Assembly (NCBI GenBank): GCA_963827605.1
Contig: CAWHBK010000004.1
Span: 1-64,000, forward strand
From: DSYU01 sp963827605
Lineage (GTDB): Bacteria; Chloroflexota; Anaerolineae; Anaerolineales; Anaerolineaceae
Direction of reading: 5' to 3'
Length of the DNA: 64,000 nt
Part shown: in pieces, positions 54,296 through 64,000 of the stretch
Layout: the number at the start of each line of letters is the position of its first letter
Position numbering within the stretch: position 1 is the first letter of the stretch
The notes under the pieces: generated by a model
Told to the model about the DNA's origin: nothing
What the model saw: the letters and a program-made list of their open reading frames with translations, nothing else
Database searches by the model: none
Position numbers and translations under genes: made by a program

Positions 54296-55474
54296 TCAGA
54301 TGGAAGCGGTATCAGGCTGCCCTATTTTCCGTATTCTAGCTTGAAGCGGGATTAATAATCCTATGGCTATCACTGCCAGACAACCGCCGATGATAAAGGT
54401 GGGACCAAAACCAAAATTTTGCAGCAATGTTCCTGCCGCCGAAAAACCAATCATTCCACCGATCCACCCTGCTGAACCGAAAACCGCCAGACCTTTACCC
54501 AACGATTCATTGGGGATCAGGTCGGTTACCAACGCGTTCCCGATTCCGGTGCTTCCCGTCGCGATCCCATGAAGCGCAAATACAGTCCAAAAGTTCCAGA
54601 GCGCTTTAGAAAAGGCTAGCAGAATTATGGAAGCAAATGTTGCCAGATATCCTGTAAAGAGGAGAGTCTTCCGACCGAACCGATCGGAGAGCCAGCCCAT
54701 CAGCAACGGGAACGGCATCGCAACCAGACCGCCGATTGCGCCCGTACTGGCAATTTCAAGCGGGCTAAATTTCAAGTTATTCATCATAATTGACCGAATC
54801 AGCACAACGAAAAACCCCGTAATGGAAGACAAAATGGTGGCTGTAAACAACAAATAAAAGTTTTTCCCCAACCCAGGCAGTGTTTGATCCGGTTTTTTTT
54901 CTACCCTCGACTGCTTTACATCTTTTTCTTTCAAAAGCAACGCCATCAGGGGCCATAAGGTCAGGCAGATGGATAGACTATTGAACATAGCGGTGTACCC
55001 CCAGCGGGCCACCAGCCAGCCGGATCCCAGGTTGCCGATCAATGCACCCAACCCATTTGTCAGAGCGAGGATACCGAAGATTTTGCCACGTTCATTCGCA
55101 CCGGAAGATAAGCCTGCCAGAATGCTGATCAATGTGAATCCCATCCCGCCACAAAACCAGAGGCATGCAGTGAGTATCGCAAATCCCCAAACCGTACTCA
55201 CCTGACCCATCAGCCAGGGTGTTGGAATGGCGATCAGGCCCGCAATAATCAACGGAAGTTTCCGGCGGTGAAGCCTGTCTGATACCCACCCAGCTGATAA
55301 TGTGCCCAGAGCAATGGCAATATATGTAAAGGCAAGGGAGAATCCTACAACAGCGGAGTTCGCCCCCAATTGGGCGACATAAACAGGAAGCAACGGGATC
55401 AGACCCAATCCCACGATCCAGGGAACCAGGCTGCAAAAGAAGAGTGAAACAAGTTGTTTTCTACTTATGCTCAT
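54296..55474 (-). CDS. MFS transporter
   Basis: 392 residues with 12 hydrophobic segments. The loop motifs GWVSDRLHRRKLP (between helices 2 and 3) and GWLSDRFGRKTL (between 8 and 9) are standard MFS marks. ATG 55474 has GGAGAGGG just upstream. Close to drug or metabolite exporters by overall look; the substrate is not known. Confidence 0.92.
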   Translation of the reverse strand: MSISRKQLVSLFFCSLVPWIVGLGLIPLLPVYVAQLGANSAVVGFSLAFTYIAIALGTLSAGWVSDRLHRRKLPLIIAGLIAIPTPWLMGQVSTVWGFAILTACLWFCGGMGFTLISILAGLSSGANERGKIFGILALTNGLGALIGNLGSGWLVARWGYTAMFNSLSICLTLWPLMALLLKEKDVKQSRVEKKPDQTLPGLGKNFYLLFTATILSSITGFFVVLIRSIMMNNLKFSPLEIASTGAIGGLVAMPFPLLMGWLSDRFGRKTLLFTGYLATFASIILLAFSKALWNFWTVFALHGIATGSTGIGNALVTDLIPNESLGKGLAVFGSAGWIGGMIGFSAAGTLLQNFGFGPTFIIGGCLAVIAIGLLIPLQARIRKIGQPDTASI

Positions 55475-55851
55475 AGCCCTCTCCAATTTCTATCCTATGG
55501 AGGTAACCAGTGCGTAACGAATCTCGGCTGCCAACCGCCTAAGGTTTGCTGTTATCCTGGCCAGGAGAAACCGACCGCTGGCTGCAATCAGGATGGATAA
55601 GCTAACGCATGCTATTCCTCGATCCGGTGCGGATTAATTTAATCCATTATTACAACCAATAAATAGGCTGGCGCTGCTCCGCTGGAAATAAGGGCCTTTC
55701 GCAGAAATACTCTAAATTTGGCCTGATAAGTATATGTTTCATTCTATATCGTAAAATATTTTTGTCAAATTAATAATAATTATCACAAGGGTTTGGTATT
55801 GGCTCTGCTAAATTCAAGCATGCCCCTGCAGGAGTTTTAATATATTCAACC
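55475..55851. other. Intergenic DNA, no gene recognised
   Basis: The first part is GC-rich, then an AT-rich stretch (about 55730-55800) follows. I see no frame, hairpin with T-run or clear promoter pair here. The promoter for the MFS-regulator operon should lie in its left part. Confidence 0.4.
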
Positions 55852-56424
55852 TTGTTTCCGAAAAGATCAAGGAGACCAAAGATACTGGATTTCCATCACG
55901 ATTTAATGCACTCCAAATGTATACAATGGACTATCCGGCTTATCGTTCGCATCTGCCGCCTGGTCGAAGGAAATCCCTTGGGGATCGAACTGGCTGCCGC
56001 CTGGGTGCGGACTCTGTTTTGTGGCGAGATCGTGCAGGAAATCGAACGCGGGATGGATTTTCTGCGGGTATCTTCGCGTGACAAACCTGCCCGTCACCAA
56101 TCTATGCGGGCTGTCTTTGTCCAATCGTGGAAACTCTTGACGGAAGAAGAACAAAGCGTCTTGCTCCGGCTTTCCGTGTTCCGCGCTGGGTTCCGGCGTG
56201 AGGCAGCTGAGTCGGTATCCGGCGCTACCCTTTCCGTGCTTTCTGCCATGGTGATGAAATCCATCATCCGGCGAAGCGGTGCAGGGCGTTATGATCTGCA
56301 TGATCTCATCCGGTAGTTTGCCGCGGAACAGCTTGCTGGGCGTCCGAATGAACATACCGCGATTAAGACGCTTCACAGCAGGTATTACCTGACCTATTTC
56401 TGCCAATCCGATGGGCGCTATTGA
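55852..56424 (+). pseudogene. Remnant of a large STAND/LuxR- or SARP-type regulator
   Basis: The frame from about 55930 gives RLVEGNPLGIELAAAWVRTL, RHQSMRAVFVQSWKLLTEEEQ, LLRLSVFRAGFRREAAESV and RYDLHDLIR, which are the arm and winged-helix region following the NB-ARC-like ATPase in large regulators. An in-frame TAG (56314-56316) is followed in the same frame by FAAEQLAGRPNEHTA and SRYYLTYFCQSDGRY, up to 56424. Neither the ATPase nor a DNA-binding domain is present, so this is a true fragment. Confidence 0.72.
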
Positions 56425-56529
56425 TAAGGCTGCCCGACTTTTCGGACAGCCTCTGATTGTTTTGCAGTTGGCAACCATCCTCATAACATTTGAACGGATG
56501 CCCTTTTATCGGAGTAGATCCGTATTTGA

Positions 56530-57555
56530 TTATCGGATTTCGCTCAGTTTGACCGGGCGGTTCTCCAGGTATGATTTTTTGGCTGCCATGCCAATCACCA
56601 CCGGGGTGCGCCCGTCCATGCCACTCACCATGGGTGTGGTGTCATTCTGTATGCTGTCAACAAATGCCTTCATTTCAGCAATGAACGACTCCATGTAGCG
56701 TTCCAGGAAGAAGTACAGCGGTTTGGCAGACTGGACGCCTTCCGCGTTGGCGTAGACATCATTATGCGGGGTGTTATTGAAGGCCTGCACCATACCGCCG
56801 GAGCCAAACACTTCCACACGCTGGTCATAGCCATAGACGGCCTTGCGGCTGTTATCAATCGTGCCGATCGCGCCGTTGGCAAAGCGCAGGGTGATGATAG
56901 CGGTGTCGACATCGCCGGCCTCACCGATGCCCGGGTCAACCATCACGCCAGCCGCGGTGAAGACTTCTTCCACTTCGCTGCCGATCAGGAAGCGCGCCAT
57001 GTCAAAATCATGGATGGTCATATCCAGGAACATTCCGCCGGATACTTTCACATAAGATACAGGCGGGGGTGCCGGGTCGCGGCTGGTGATGCGCAGGATG
57101 TGCGGCTCGCCGACTTTGCCCTCGGCAACCATTTCGCGCACCTTGCGGAAAGTTGGGATCAAAGCGGCGGTTGAAGCCAATTTGCAGCTTTACCCCGGCC
57201 TGCTTCGACGGCTTCCAGCGCGGCGTCGATCTTTGCCAGGTCGTGATCGACCGGCTTCTCGCAGAAGATATGCTTGCCCGCTCGGGCGGCCTCACCGACA
57301 ATTTTGGCGTGCGTATCGGTGGATGAGCAGATCGCCACCGCGTCAATGGTTGGGTCAGACAGGATGTCGTGATAATCGCTCAGCACAGTCGGGATGTGCA
57401 AGCGAGCAGCCAGTCTCTTGCGCAGATTTCTGGTCGATATCGGCGATCGCGGCTACTTCCACGCCTGGTACGCGGTTCGCCAGATTTTCTGCATGGATTT
57501 TGCCAATGCGCCCGGCGCCAATCACGCCAAAGCGGACGATTCCATTTTCTTTCAT
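56530..57555 (-). CDS. iolG: Inositol 2-dehydrogenase (Gfo/Idh/MocA), first copy (frameshifted)
   Basis: Start MKENGIVRFGVIGAGRIGKIH (Rossmann motif), then after a frame change near 57410 SDYHDILSDPTIDAVAI, and HIFCEKPVDHD with the EKP motif; another change near 57185 leads to LQIGFNRRFDPNF and GGMFLDMTIHDFDMARFLIG with the catalytic His/Asp. About 342 residues joined. It would oxidise myo-inositol to 2-keto-inositol (inosose) with NAD+. Last gene of the operon, 51 nt after iolE. Paralogue of the gene at 60035. Confidence 0.85.
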
Positions 57556-57606
57556 GATTTAACTCCTCAACGATAGATCGTGACGTTAGGTTTGATCGAT
57601 TACCAT

Positions 57607-58511
57607 TTACAGGCCAATGCTCGCCAGGTAATTGCGGTTGCGCAGCGCCGATTCCTTCGGCTTGCCCATGCCGGGCAGCACATCCTGCTCCACCACAATC
57701 CAGCCGTCGTAGCCCTGCTTTTCCAGTTCGGCTTTGACGCTGGGGAAATCAACTTCGCCCTTGCCCAACTCGCAGAAAATGCCATTGCGCACCGAGGTGA
57801 AGTAATCCCAGCACTTCTCGCGCGATTGCTGCGCCGAACCTCGGGTGGCAGTCCTTGAAGTGCACGTGCCAGATCCGTCCGCATGCTGGCGCAGCAGGGT
57901 CAACGGATCGCCGCCGCCAAAGCGATAGTGACCGGTGTCGATGACACAGCCCCAGCAGGCTCGGGTCGGTCAGGCTCAAGCAGCATCTCGATTTCCGCCG
58001 GTGTTTCGACATACCCGGCGCAGTGATGGTGGAACACGGTGCGCAGCCCGGTTTCTTTTTTGACCGCAGCGGCTACCTGATTCGCGCCCTCCGCAAAGAT
58101 TTTCCATTCCTCGTCGCTCAGACCCATGTTCGGGCGTGATCCGCCCGGCATTCTGCGTGCGTGCCGGGATTTTGCCGTTATCATCAGCCAGGACGATAAA
58201 GGGCATATTGCCCTTCCGCACCTGCCAGCAGGCGCGCCGTGCGCACCGCCGCATCAATCCCGGCAGCGTGGGCCGACGGGTCTTTGAGCATCACCGGCAC
58301 AAATGCGCCCAGCAGGGTCAGGCCGCGGCCATGGATCTCCTGCTGCAGCTGCGCCGGATCGGTGGGCATAAAGCCCCAGTCGCCCAGTTCGGTGCCCTGC
58401 GTAGCCGGTTTCTACCATTTCATCCAGCACCTGCGCGTAACCGGCAGCCTTGCCTTCCAGGTCAAACTCGAGCACCCCCCAGGAACAGGGTGCATTGGCA
58501 ATTTTGATCAT
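57607..58511 (-). CDS. iolE: Inosose dehydratase-like TIM-barrel protein (frameshifted)
   Basis: Start MIKIANAPCSWGVLEF is typical of IolE. Other frames give LTLLGAFVPVML, FIVLADDNGKIP, ETGLRTVFHHHCAGYVETP, RIWHVHFKDCHP and GEVDFPSVKAELEKQGYDGW, in the family order. His and Glu metal ligands expected of this fold lie in these parts. Six or more frame changes divide it; this is the most broken gene in the window. Joined length is about 300 residues, as usual. It would dehydrate inosose in the second step of the pathway. Confidence 0.85.
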
Positions 58512-58557
58512 CGTGTTCTCCTTGTTGTGATTGAATAGTCTGTCAGCAGAACAAGTT

Positions 58558-60031
58558 TTAGAACTTTCGCGACCACTCTTTTGGCCAGCGTTCGACGACC
58601 ACTTTCTTCTGGGTGAAGAATTCCACAGCATCCATGCCCTGCCCATGCAGATCGCCAAAGAAGCTTTCTTTCCAGCCGCTGAACGGGAAAAACGCCATCG
58701 GAGCAGCTACGCCGATGTTGATGCCGATGTTGCCGGCTTCCGCCTCATAGCGGAACCTGCGCGCCGCCGCCCCGCTGGAGGTGAAGAGGCTGGCCTGGTT
58801 GCCATACTGCCCGCTGTTGACCAGCGCCATTGCTTCATCAATGGTGTTGACATGCATCAGGCTGAGCACCGGACCAAAGATTTCAGTGCGGGCGATCTCG
58901 CTGCCCGGCTGGACGTTATCCAGGATGGTCGGGCGCACAAACGAACCCTTCTCGTACCCGGTGATGATCGTATTCCGCCCATCCACGCATACATCAGCGC
59001 CCTCGCTGGCGCCAACGCCAATCAAGCGCTCAATGCGCTGGCGTGCTGCCTGGCTGATCACCGGTCCCATCTGCACGCCTGCATCCAGCCCGTAGCCAAC
59101 CACCCGGCTTGGCGCTGCATCGCAGATCATCTCCAGAAAACTGCTGCGCGCCTCGGCCACCGTCACTGCCCAGCGAGACTGCCAGGCAGCGCTGCCCGGC
59201 GCAGCCAAAGGCCGAGTCGGCGACGATCTTGGTCGCCATTTCCATATCCGCATCCGGCAGGATGATCACCGGGTTCTTGGCCCCACCCTGCGCCTGGACG
59301 CGCTTGCCCTGCTCGGCTGCGCGGCGGTAGATATAGCGCGCCACCGGTGAAGAGCCTACAAAGGTGATCGCCCGGATGGCTGGATGATCGAGAATGGCAT
59401 CCACCGCATCGTTCGCCCCGTTGACCAGGTTGATCACCCCCTTGGGCAGCCCAAGCTGGTCGATCAGTTTGAAGATCAGCTGCATGGTCATCGGCACTTT
59501 TTCGGAAGGCTTGATGATGTAGGTGTTGCCGCAGGCGACCGCGTACGGCAGGTACCAGAAGGCGATCATGCCGGGGAAGTTGAACGGGGCAGATCGTGGC
59601 GCACACTCCCACCGGCTGGCGCAGCATGATCTCGTCGATGCCGGGAGCGATATCTTCGGCAATCTCGCCCTTCATCATCATCGGGATGCCGCAGGCCACT
59701 TCGACATTCTCGATCGCCCGCACGCATCTCAGCCTTTGGCTTCTTCGAAGGTCTTGCCGCACTCTTTGGTGATGGTGCGGGCAATCTCGTCCATGTTCGC
59801 TTTGAGCAGGTCGCGCAGCTTGAACAGATACTGGACGCGGTCTTGAGCCGGGGTGCGCCGCCAGGCAGGCAGCGCCGCGGCTGCCGCCTGGGCCGCCGCA
59901 TTCACTGCATCAGCGCCGCAAAGAGGCGTCTGGGCGATGGCATCACCCGTGGCCGGGTTGATCACCTGGCAGTATTCATCGACCTTCGGTTCGAGCCATT
60001 CACCATTGATATAGTTCTTGATGGTTTCCAT
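58558..60031 (-). CDS. iolA: Methylmalonate-semialdehyde dehydrogenase, CoA-acylating (frameshifted)
   Basis: INGEWLEPKVDEYCQVINPATGD at the start, NFPGMIAFWYLPYAVACGN, GSSPVARYIY, KNPVIILPDADM and the catalytic Cys in GCAGQRCLA. The end TQKKVVVERWPKEWSRKF is typical of MmsA/IolA rather than other aldehyde dehydrogenases. Frame changes near 59730, 59590 and 59180; at least two are one extra base (AAAGG for AAAG; CCCC for CCC). About 490 residues. It turns malonate semialdehyde into acetyl-CoA and CO2, the last step of inositol breakdown. Its ATG is 4 nt after the upstream stop. Confidence 0.88.
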
Positions 60032-60034
60032 GGC

Positions 60035-61050
60035 TTACTCGATCTCGCACAGTTGAACGGGTCGTCCTTCATCCAGTGACAGCGTGGCAGCGATGCCGAT
60101 GGCAGTGGCTTTGCGGGCATCCAGGCCGGTTACGCTGGGCTCGCGGTCTTCGAGAATGCAGGCAACAAAATCGCGGATTTCGGCGGCATAGGCATCTCCA
60201 AAGCGTTCCATGAAATACGGAACGGTGTCGTGCGTGACTCCCTCGCGGGTCATCACCAGCGTGGAAGTTTGCTGCAGGGTGCCGATCAGCAGCCCGCCTT
60301 CCGAACCCAGCACCTCGGTGCGGATATCGTAGCCATAGACGGCGTTGCGGCTGACATCGATGTTGCCAACAGTATCGTTGGCAAACTTGCAGGTTGATCA
60401 TGGCGTTGTCAATATCACCAACATCTTTCAACTCAGGGAAGACCAGGCAGCCGCCTTCGGTCTGAACTCGGGCAACTTCGCTGCCCATCAGCCAGCGCGC
60501 CAGGTCGAAATCGTGCACGCCCATATCCATGATCAGACCGCCGCTGTTCTCGCGCCGGGCAAATTCCAGGCTGGTGCGGTTCGGGTCGCGGCTTGATGAG
60601 CGGAACATCACCGGCGTGCCAATCGCGCCCTCGTCGATCTTCTTTTTCGCCATGACATAGGCCGCGTCGAAGCGGCGCATGAAACCCAGTTGGAGCTTGA
60701 CTCCCGCCGCTTCGACCGCTGCGATGGCCTCATCGCACATCTCCAGGGTCTGCGCCAGCGGCTTTTCGCTGAAGATGTGCTTTCCCGCAGCCGCGGCAGC
60801 CTTGATCACCTCGGCATGCGTGGCGGTCGGGGTGACGACAACCACTGCGTCGATATCATCCCGCTTCAGTAGTTCGTGGTAATCGGTGTAGCGAATGCTT
60901 TGCCCCAAAGCGGGCAGCCACTTCCGCACTCGTCTTCGGATCTGCATCTGCCACGGCAACCAGATCCACTTCTGCTACGGTGAAGGCCAGGGTGTGGGCA
61001 AAGACCTTCCCCATGCGTCCAGCTCCAATCAATCCCATTCGAATGCTCAT
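60035..61050 (-). CDS. iolG: Inositol 2-dehydrogenase (Gfo/Idh/MocA), second copy (frameshifted)
   Basis: MSIRMGLIGAGRMGKVF start, then TDYHELLKRDDIDAVVVVTPT, HIFSEKPLAQ, LQLGFMRRFDAAYV and GLIMDMGVHDFDLARWLMG. A frame change near 60900 and another near 60395 are needed; the last part gives NIDVSRNAVYGYDIRTEVLG. About 337 residues. It is clearly a paralogue of the copy at 56530, matching over the full length. One copy may use scyllo-inositol or another isomer. Confidence 0.86.
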
Positions 61051-61108
61051 AGATTTTCCTCACAAAATAGGTGTTTCTTATTCGACAATAACAGCCGGAA
61101 ACCCGCTG

Positions 61109-62984
61109 CTACAGGAAATATCGTTCCTTCTTCAGATCTTCCTCGTATTCCGCGCGCGCTTTCTGAACGCTCTCCATCGTCGATACTTCGGCTACCGCCA
61201 CGTCCCACCAACTAGTCGTAGCCCGGCACGCGCACTTCGCGATCTGCTTCGACCACAATGACGGTGGTCTGCGTCAGCTTCGCGGGCGGTTTGCAGCGCC
61301 TTGCTGGAAATCCGGCGATAGTGGAGACCGCAGATGGCGTCCGCGCCCAGGCTGCGCGCATTGGCGGCGAAATCAATGGGCGAGCGTCGCACCATCCAGC
61401 TGACCGCTCTGCTCGCTGCGCATGCGGAAGCGTGTGCCAAATCCGCCGCTGCCCAGGGATCGGCTCAATGCCGCCGATGCTGGCAAAGCCGTGGTTATTC
61501 ACCACCACGATGATCAGCTTGATGCCTTCCTGCACTGCAGTGACAATTTCGGATGGCATCATCAGGTAGGTGCCATCACCCACAAAGCAGTACACCTCGC
61601 GGCTCGGGTCGGCCATTTTCACTCCCATCGCCGCCGGGATTTCATACCCCATGCAGGAATAGCCGTATTCCAGGTGATAGCGTATTCGGTGTGTGCGTGC
61701 GCCACAGTTTGTGCAGGTCGCCGGGGTGGCTGCCTGCCGCTGAGACGAGCACATCCTCGCGTCCCAGCAGATTCCCAGATCGCGCCGATTACTTCGCTCT
61801 GCGCGGGCAGCGGCTGGTGATCGAGCTAAAAGAGCCGGTCGACTTCCGCTTCCCAGGCTTCTTTGAGAACGGCCATGCGCGCCTGATACTCTGCGTCAAC
61901 CTTGTATTCTTTCAAGGCATCGGTCAGCTCTTCCAAAGTTACGCGCGCATCAGCGGTGAGGGGGATGCCGGAATGTTTGAACGCATCAAACTCGGCGACG
62001 TTGATGTTGATGAAGCGCACATTCGGGTTCTGGAAGGCTGTCTTGGAAGCGGTGGTGAAATCGGTAGTAGCGCGTGCCAATGCCAATTACCAGGTCGGCA
62101 TCATGCGCCAGCCGGTTGGCTGCCAGGGTGCCGGTTGCACCGACCGCGCCCATGTTTTGCGGGTGGTTATAAGCCAGCGAGCCTTTGCCGGCCTGCGTTT
62201 CGCCCACCGGGATGCCTGTCTGCTCAGCAAAGCGCGCCAGCGCCTGGCTGGCTTCGCTGTACAGCACGCCACCGCCCGCCACGATCAGCGGCTGCTTGCT
62301 GGCACGGATGGCGTCCACCGCCTGCTCGAACAGATACGGTTCGGCTGGCGTGCGTGGAATGTACCAGACCCGCCGTTCGAACAATTCGGCGGGGAAATCA
62401 TATGCCTCGGCCTGAACATCCTGCGGCAGGGCGAGGGTCACCGCGCCGGTATCGGCGGGCGAGGTAAGCACGCGCATCACTTCGGGCAGGGAGGTGATGA
62501 GCTGCTCGGGCCGGTAGATGCGGTCCCAGTAGCGGCTGACCGGTTTGAAAGCAGTCGTTGACGCTGATATCCTGGCTCGCCGGTGATTCGAGCTGTTGGA
62601 GCACCGGGGCAACATTGCGGCGGGCAAAGATATCACCGGGCAGCAGCAGCACCGGCAGGCGGTTGATCGTCGCCAGCGCCGCACCGGTGATCATGTTGGT
62701 CGCACCCGGGCCAATCGATGAGGTGCAGGCAAAGGTTTGCATGCGGTTCTTCATCTTGGTAAAGCCGCACGCCATATGCACGGCGGACTGTTCGTTGCGC
62801 ACCAGGATATAGGGGAAATCTGGATTTTCCTGCAAAGCCTGGCCGATCCCCGCGACATTGCCATGCCCGAAAATACCCAAGCATGCCAGCGAAGAAAGGT
62901 GTTTCCTCACCATCCCGCCGGACGTATTGGTTCTTCAAGAAAGCGGATGATGGCTTGTGCAGTGGTTAATCGAATGGTTGCCAT
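61109..62984 (-). CDS. iolD: 3D-(3,5/4)-trihydroxycyclohexane-1,2-dione hydrolase (frameshifted)
   Basis: Starts MATIRLTTAQAIIRFL at ATG 62984 after CAGGAGAG, then GIFGHGNVAGIGQALQ, VRNEQSAVHMACGF, SSIGPGATNMITGAALA, and in the C-terminal half GYEIPAAMGVKMADPSREVY with the thiamine diphosphate-binding GDGTYLMM. The tail WWDVAVAEVSTMESVQKAR, in its own frame, ends at TAG 61109-61111. Total about 625 residues, the usual IolD length. Frame changes lie near 62900, 62550, 62080, 61750, 61440 and 61215. It opens the ring to 5-deoxyglucuronate. Confidence 0.87.
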
Positions 62985-64000
62985 AGTCACTCTCCTGAAA
63001 GCAAATCTTTACTTTCACATCCGGGTTGGGCAGCATGAAGTCGCGCACTACGCCCATCAGGTCATGCGCCGAGGTGATGAATCCGCGCAGGGTGCGCACG
63101 GTTGCGCCGTAGCTATCGAATTCATCCACCGTCATGCCGTCCTCCTCGTAGGCGCGGCGGAAATCTGGGATTTTCTCGTACAACGTCTCGAGAATGCGCG
63201 CGTCGACCGGCTTGCTCATGCGCTCCTTGACTTCGATATCGCTGTCGTTGATCTTTCAACTGCCATTCATACGGCATGGATTGGATCAGGTCACCGCCAA
63301 TGAATTCAGACTACATGTCCCAGGTGACGATACGCGGCTACCAGCAGGCGGGTGCGGTAGCCACGCTGCTGATAGATCTCGTAAGCCTTTTTTCAGGCAG
63401 GCGATTCCGGCCCAATCCGCATAGGATGGATCAATGTCGATGCCGTCACGTTTCGCCAGCTACCTTCATCCAGTCATCCGTGCGTCCGACCATAATCGTG
63501 CATACCGGCGACATTGTCTTCGATGGACTTACCTTCAGCGGACCGGCGGTTCAGCCCACGCTCAACTGCTTCCGCCACAGCGATCGCCTGGGGGACGGTG
63601 AAACTGACCGTGGCGTTGATCGAAACGCCGTGAAAGGTAGCCTCTTCAATCGCCTGGATGCCGGCTTTGGTGACTGGGGCTTTCACCTGCATATTTGGCG
63701 CCAGGGTATTGAAGTGCATCGCCTGCTGGGCAATCGCTTCGGCATTGCGGTAAAGTGCCGGGTTGGTCTGAATGGAAAGCCGCCCTTTTTTGCCGTTGTA
63801 ACGATCATACGCTGGTCGCAGCAATTCAGCGCCTTTCGCAGCCATCTCTTCGATCAGTTTCCAGGTGATATCAACTTCATCCCAGATGGGGTTCTCCTGA
63901 ATCATGCTCAGGATGCGCTCCTTCCACAGGTGCATTTCTTTCTTCAACACATTATGCACGATGGTTGGATTGGTTGTCGCCCCAACCGCGCCGTTTTCTA
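62935..64000 (-). CDS. Transaldolase-family protein (5' end outside the window, frameshifted)
   Basis: Reading leftward from 64000: NGAVGATTNPTIVHNVLKK, then GRLSIQTNPALYRN, NTLAPNMQVKAPVTKAGI with the Schiff-base Lys, and HGVSINATVSFTVPQAIAVA, all transaldolase marks. After frame changes near 63480 and 63240 come SKPVDARILETLYEKIPDF and GATVRTLRGFITSAHDL. The exact 3' end is uncertain: the open frame runs to 62935, overlapping iolD, but a one-base shift would end it at 62985, just before iolD. First visible gene of the inositol operon; its role there is not clear. Confidence 0.82.

Noticed and set aside
1..64000. tRNA, rRNA or CRISPR genes
   Set aside because: I looked for TTCGANTC-type T-arms, conserved rRNA stretches and regularly spaced direct repeats and found none that held up.

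Overview
The window looks like a piece of a Chloroflexota (probably Anaerolineae-like) genome. The grounds are two very large MalT-type LuxR regulators, Chloroflexota-style membrane and lipoprotein genes, one C-terminus of the LPxxM(x)P kind often seen on cell-surface proteins of this phylum, and a pectin/arabinan plus inositol catabolic gene content. GC is moderate. I saw no rRNA, tRNA, CRISPR array, prophage or replication origin.

Layout. 1-890: the 3' end of a repeated small-RNA-like element and a broken GH3 remnant. 916-2595: a membrane-anchored molybdopterin oxidoreductase. 2621-15233: an arabino-oligosaccharide locus with a GH51 arabinofuranosidase, a LacI regulator, a five-gene oligopeptide/oligosaccharide-type ABC importer and two more GH51 enzymes. 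15234-18615: gene-poor DNA with a Gfo/Idh/MocA oxidoreductase, two near-identical copies of the RNA-like element (each with its own predicted promoter and terminator) and two insertion-sequence remnants. 18616-27055: envelope/stress genes (YihY, AI-2E-type permease, two CsbD, YggT, LysM, GlsB) and a NarL-type two-component system. 27059-55474: a dense cluster of serine beta-lactamase-like hydrolases, alpha/beta hydrolases and membrane peptidases with two MalT-type regulators, an ABC exporter and an MFS transporter. 55852-56424: a regulator remnant. 56530-64000: a minus-strand inositol catabolic operon (transaldolase, iolD, iolG, iolA/mmsA, iolE, iolG) that runs off the window end.

How the parts may work together. 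The LacI/ABC/GH51 block fits import of short arabinose-containing oligosaccharides and their cytoplasmic cleavage. The iol block fits conversion of myo-inositol to acetyl-CoA; iolB, iolC and iolJ are not in the window. In the central cluster, a palindrome CTATCTGSAGATAG lies in front of three separate transcription units around the first MalT-type regulator, with the same downstream promoter layout each time, so these units may form one regulon. A second two-part motif with identical 47-nt spacing precedes two envelope-stress genes.

Reliability. Many genes at about 4-15 kb, 38-41 kb and 56-64 kb are split by single-base frameshifts while the flanking protein sequence stays well conserved. In most cases that I checked base by base the fault is one extra base in a short homopolymer. 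I therefore read these as sequence or assembly errors and give each gene as one full-length CDS, keeping 'pseudogene' for real remnants.
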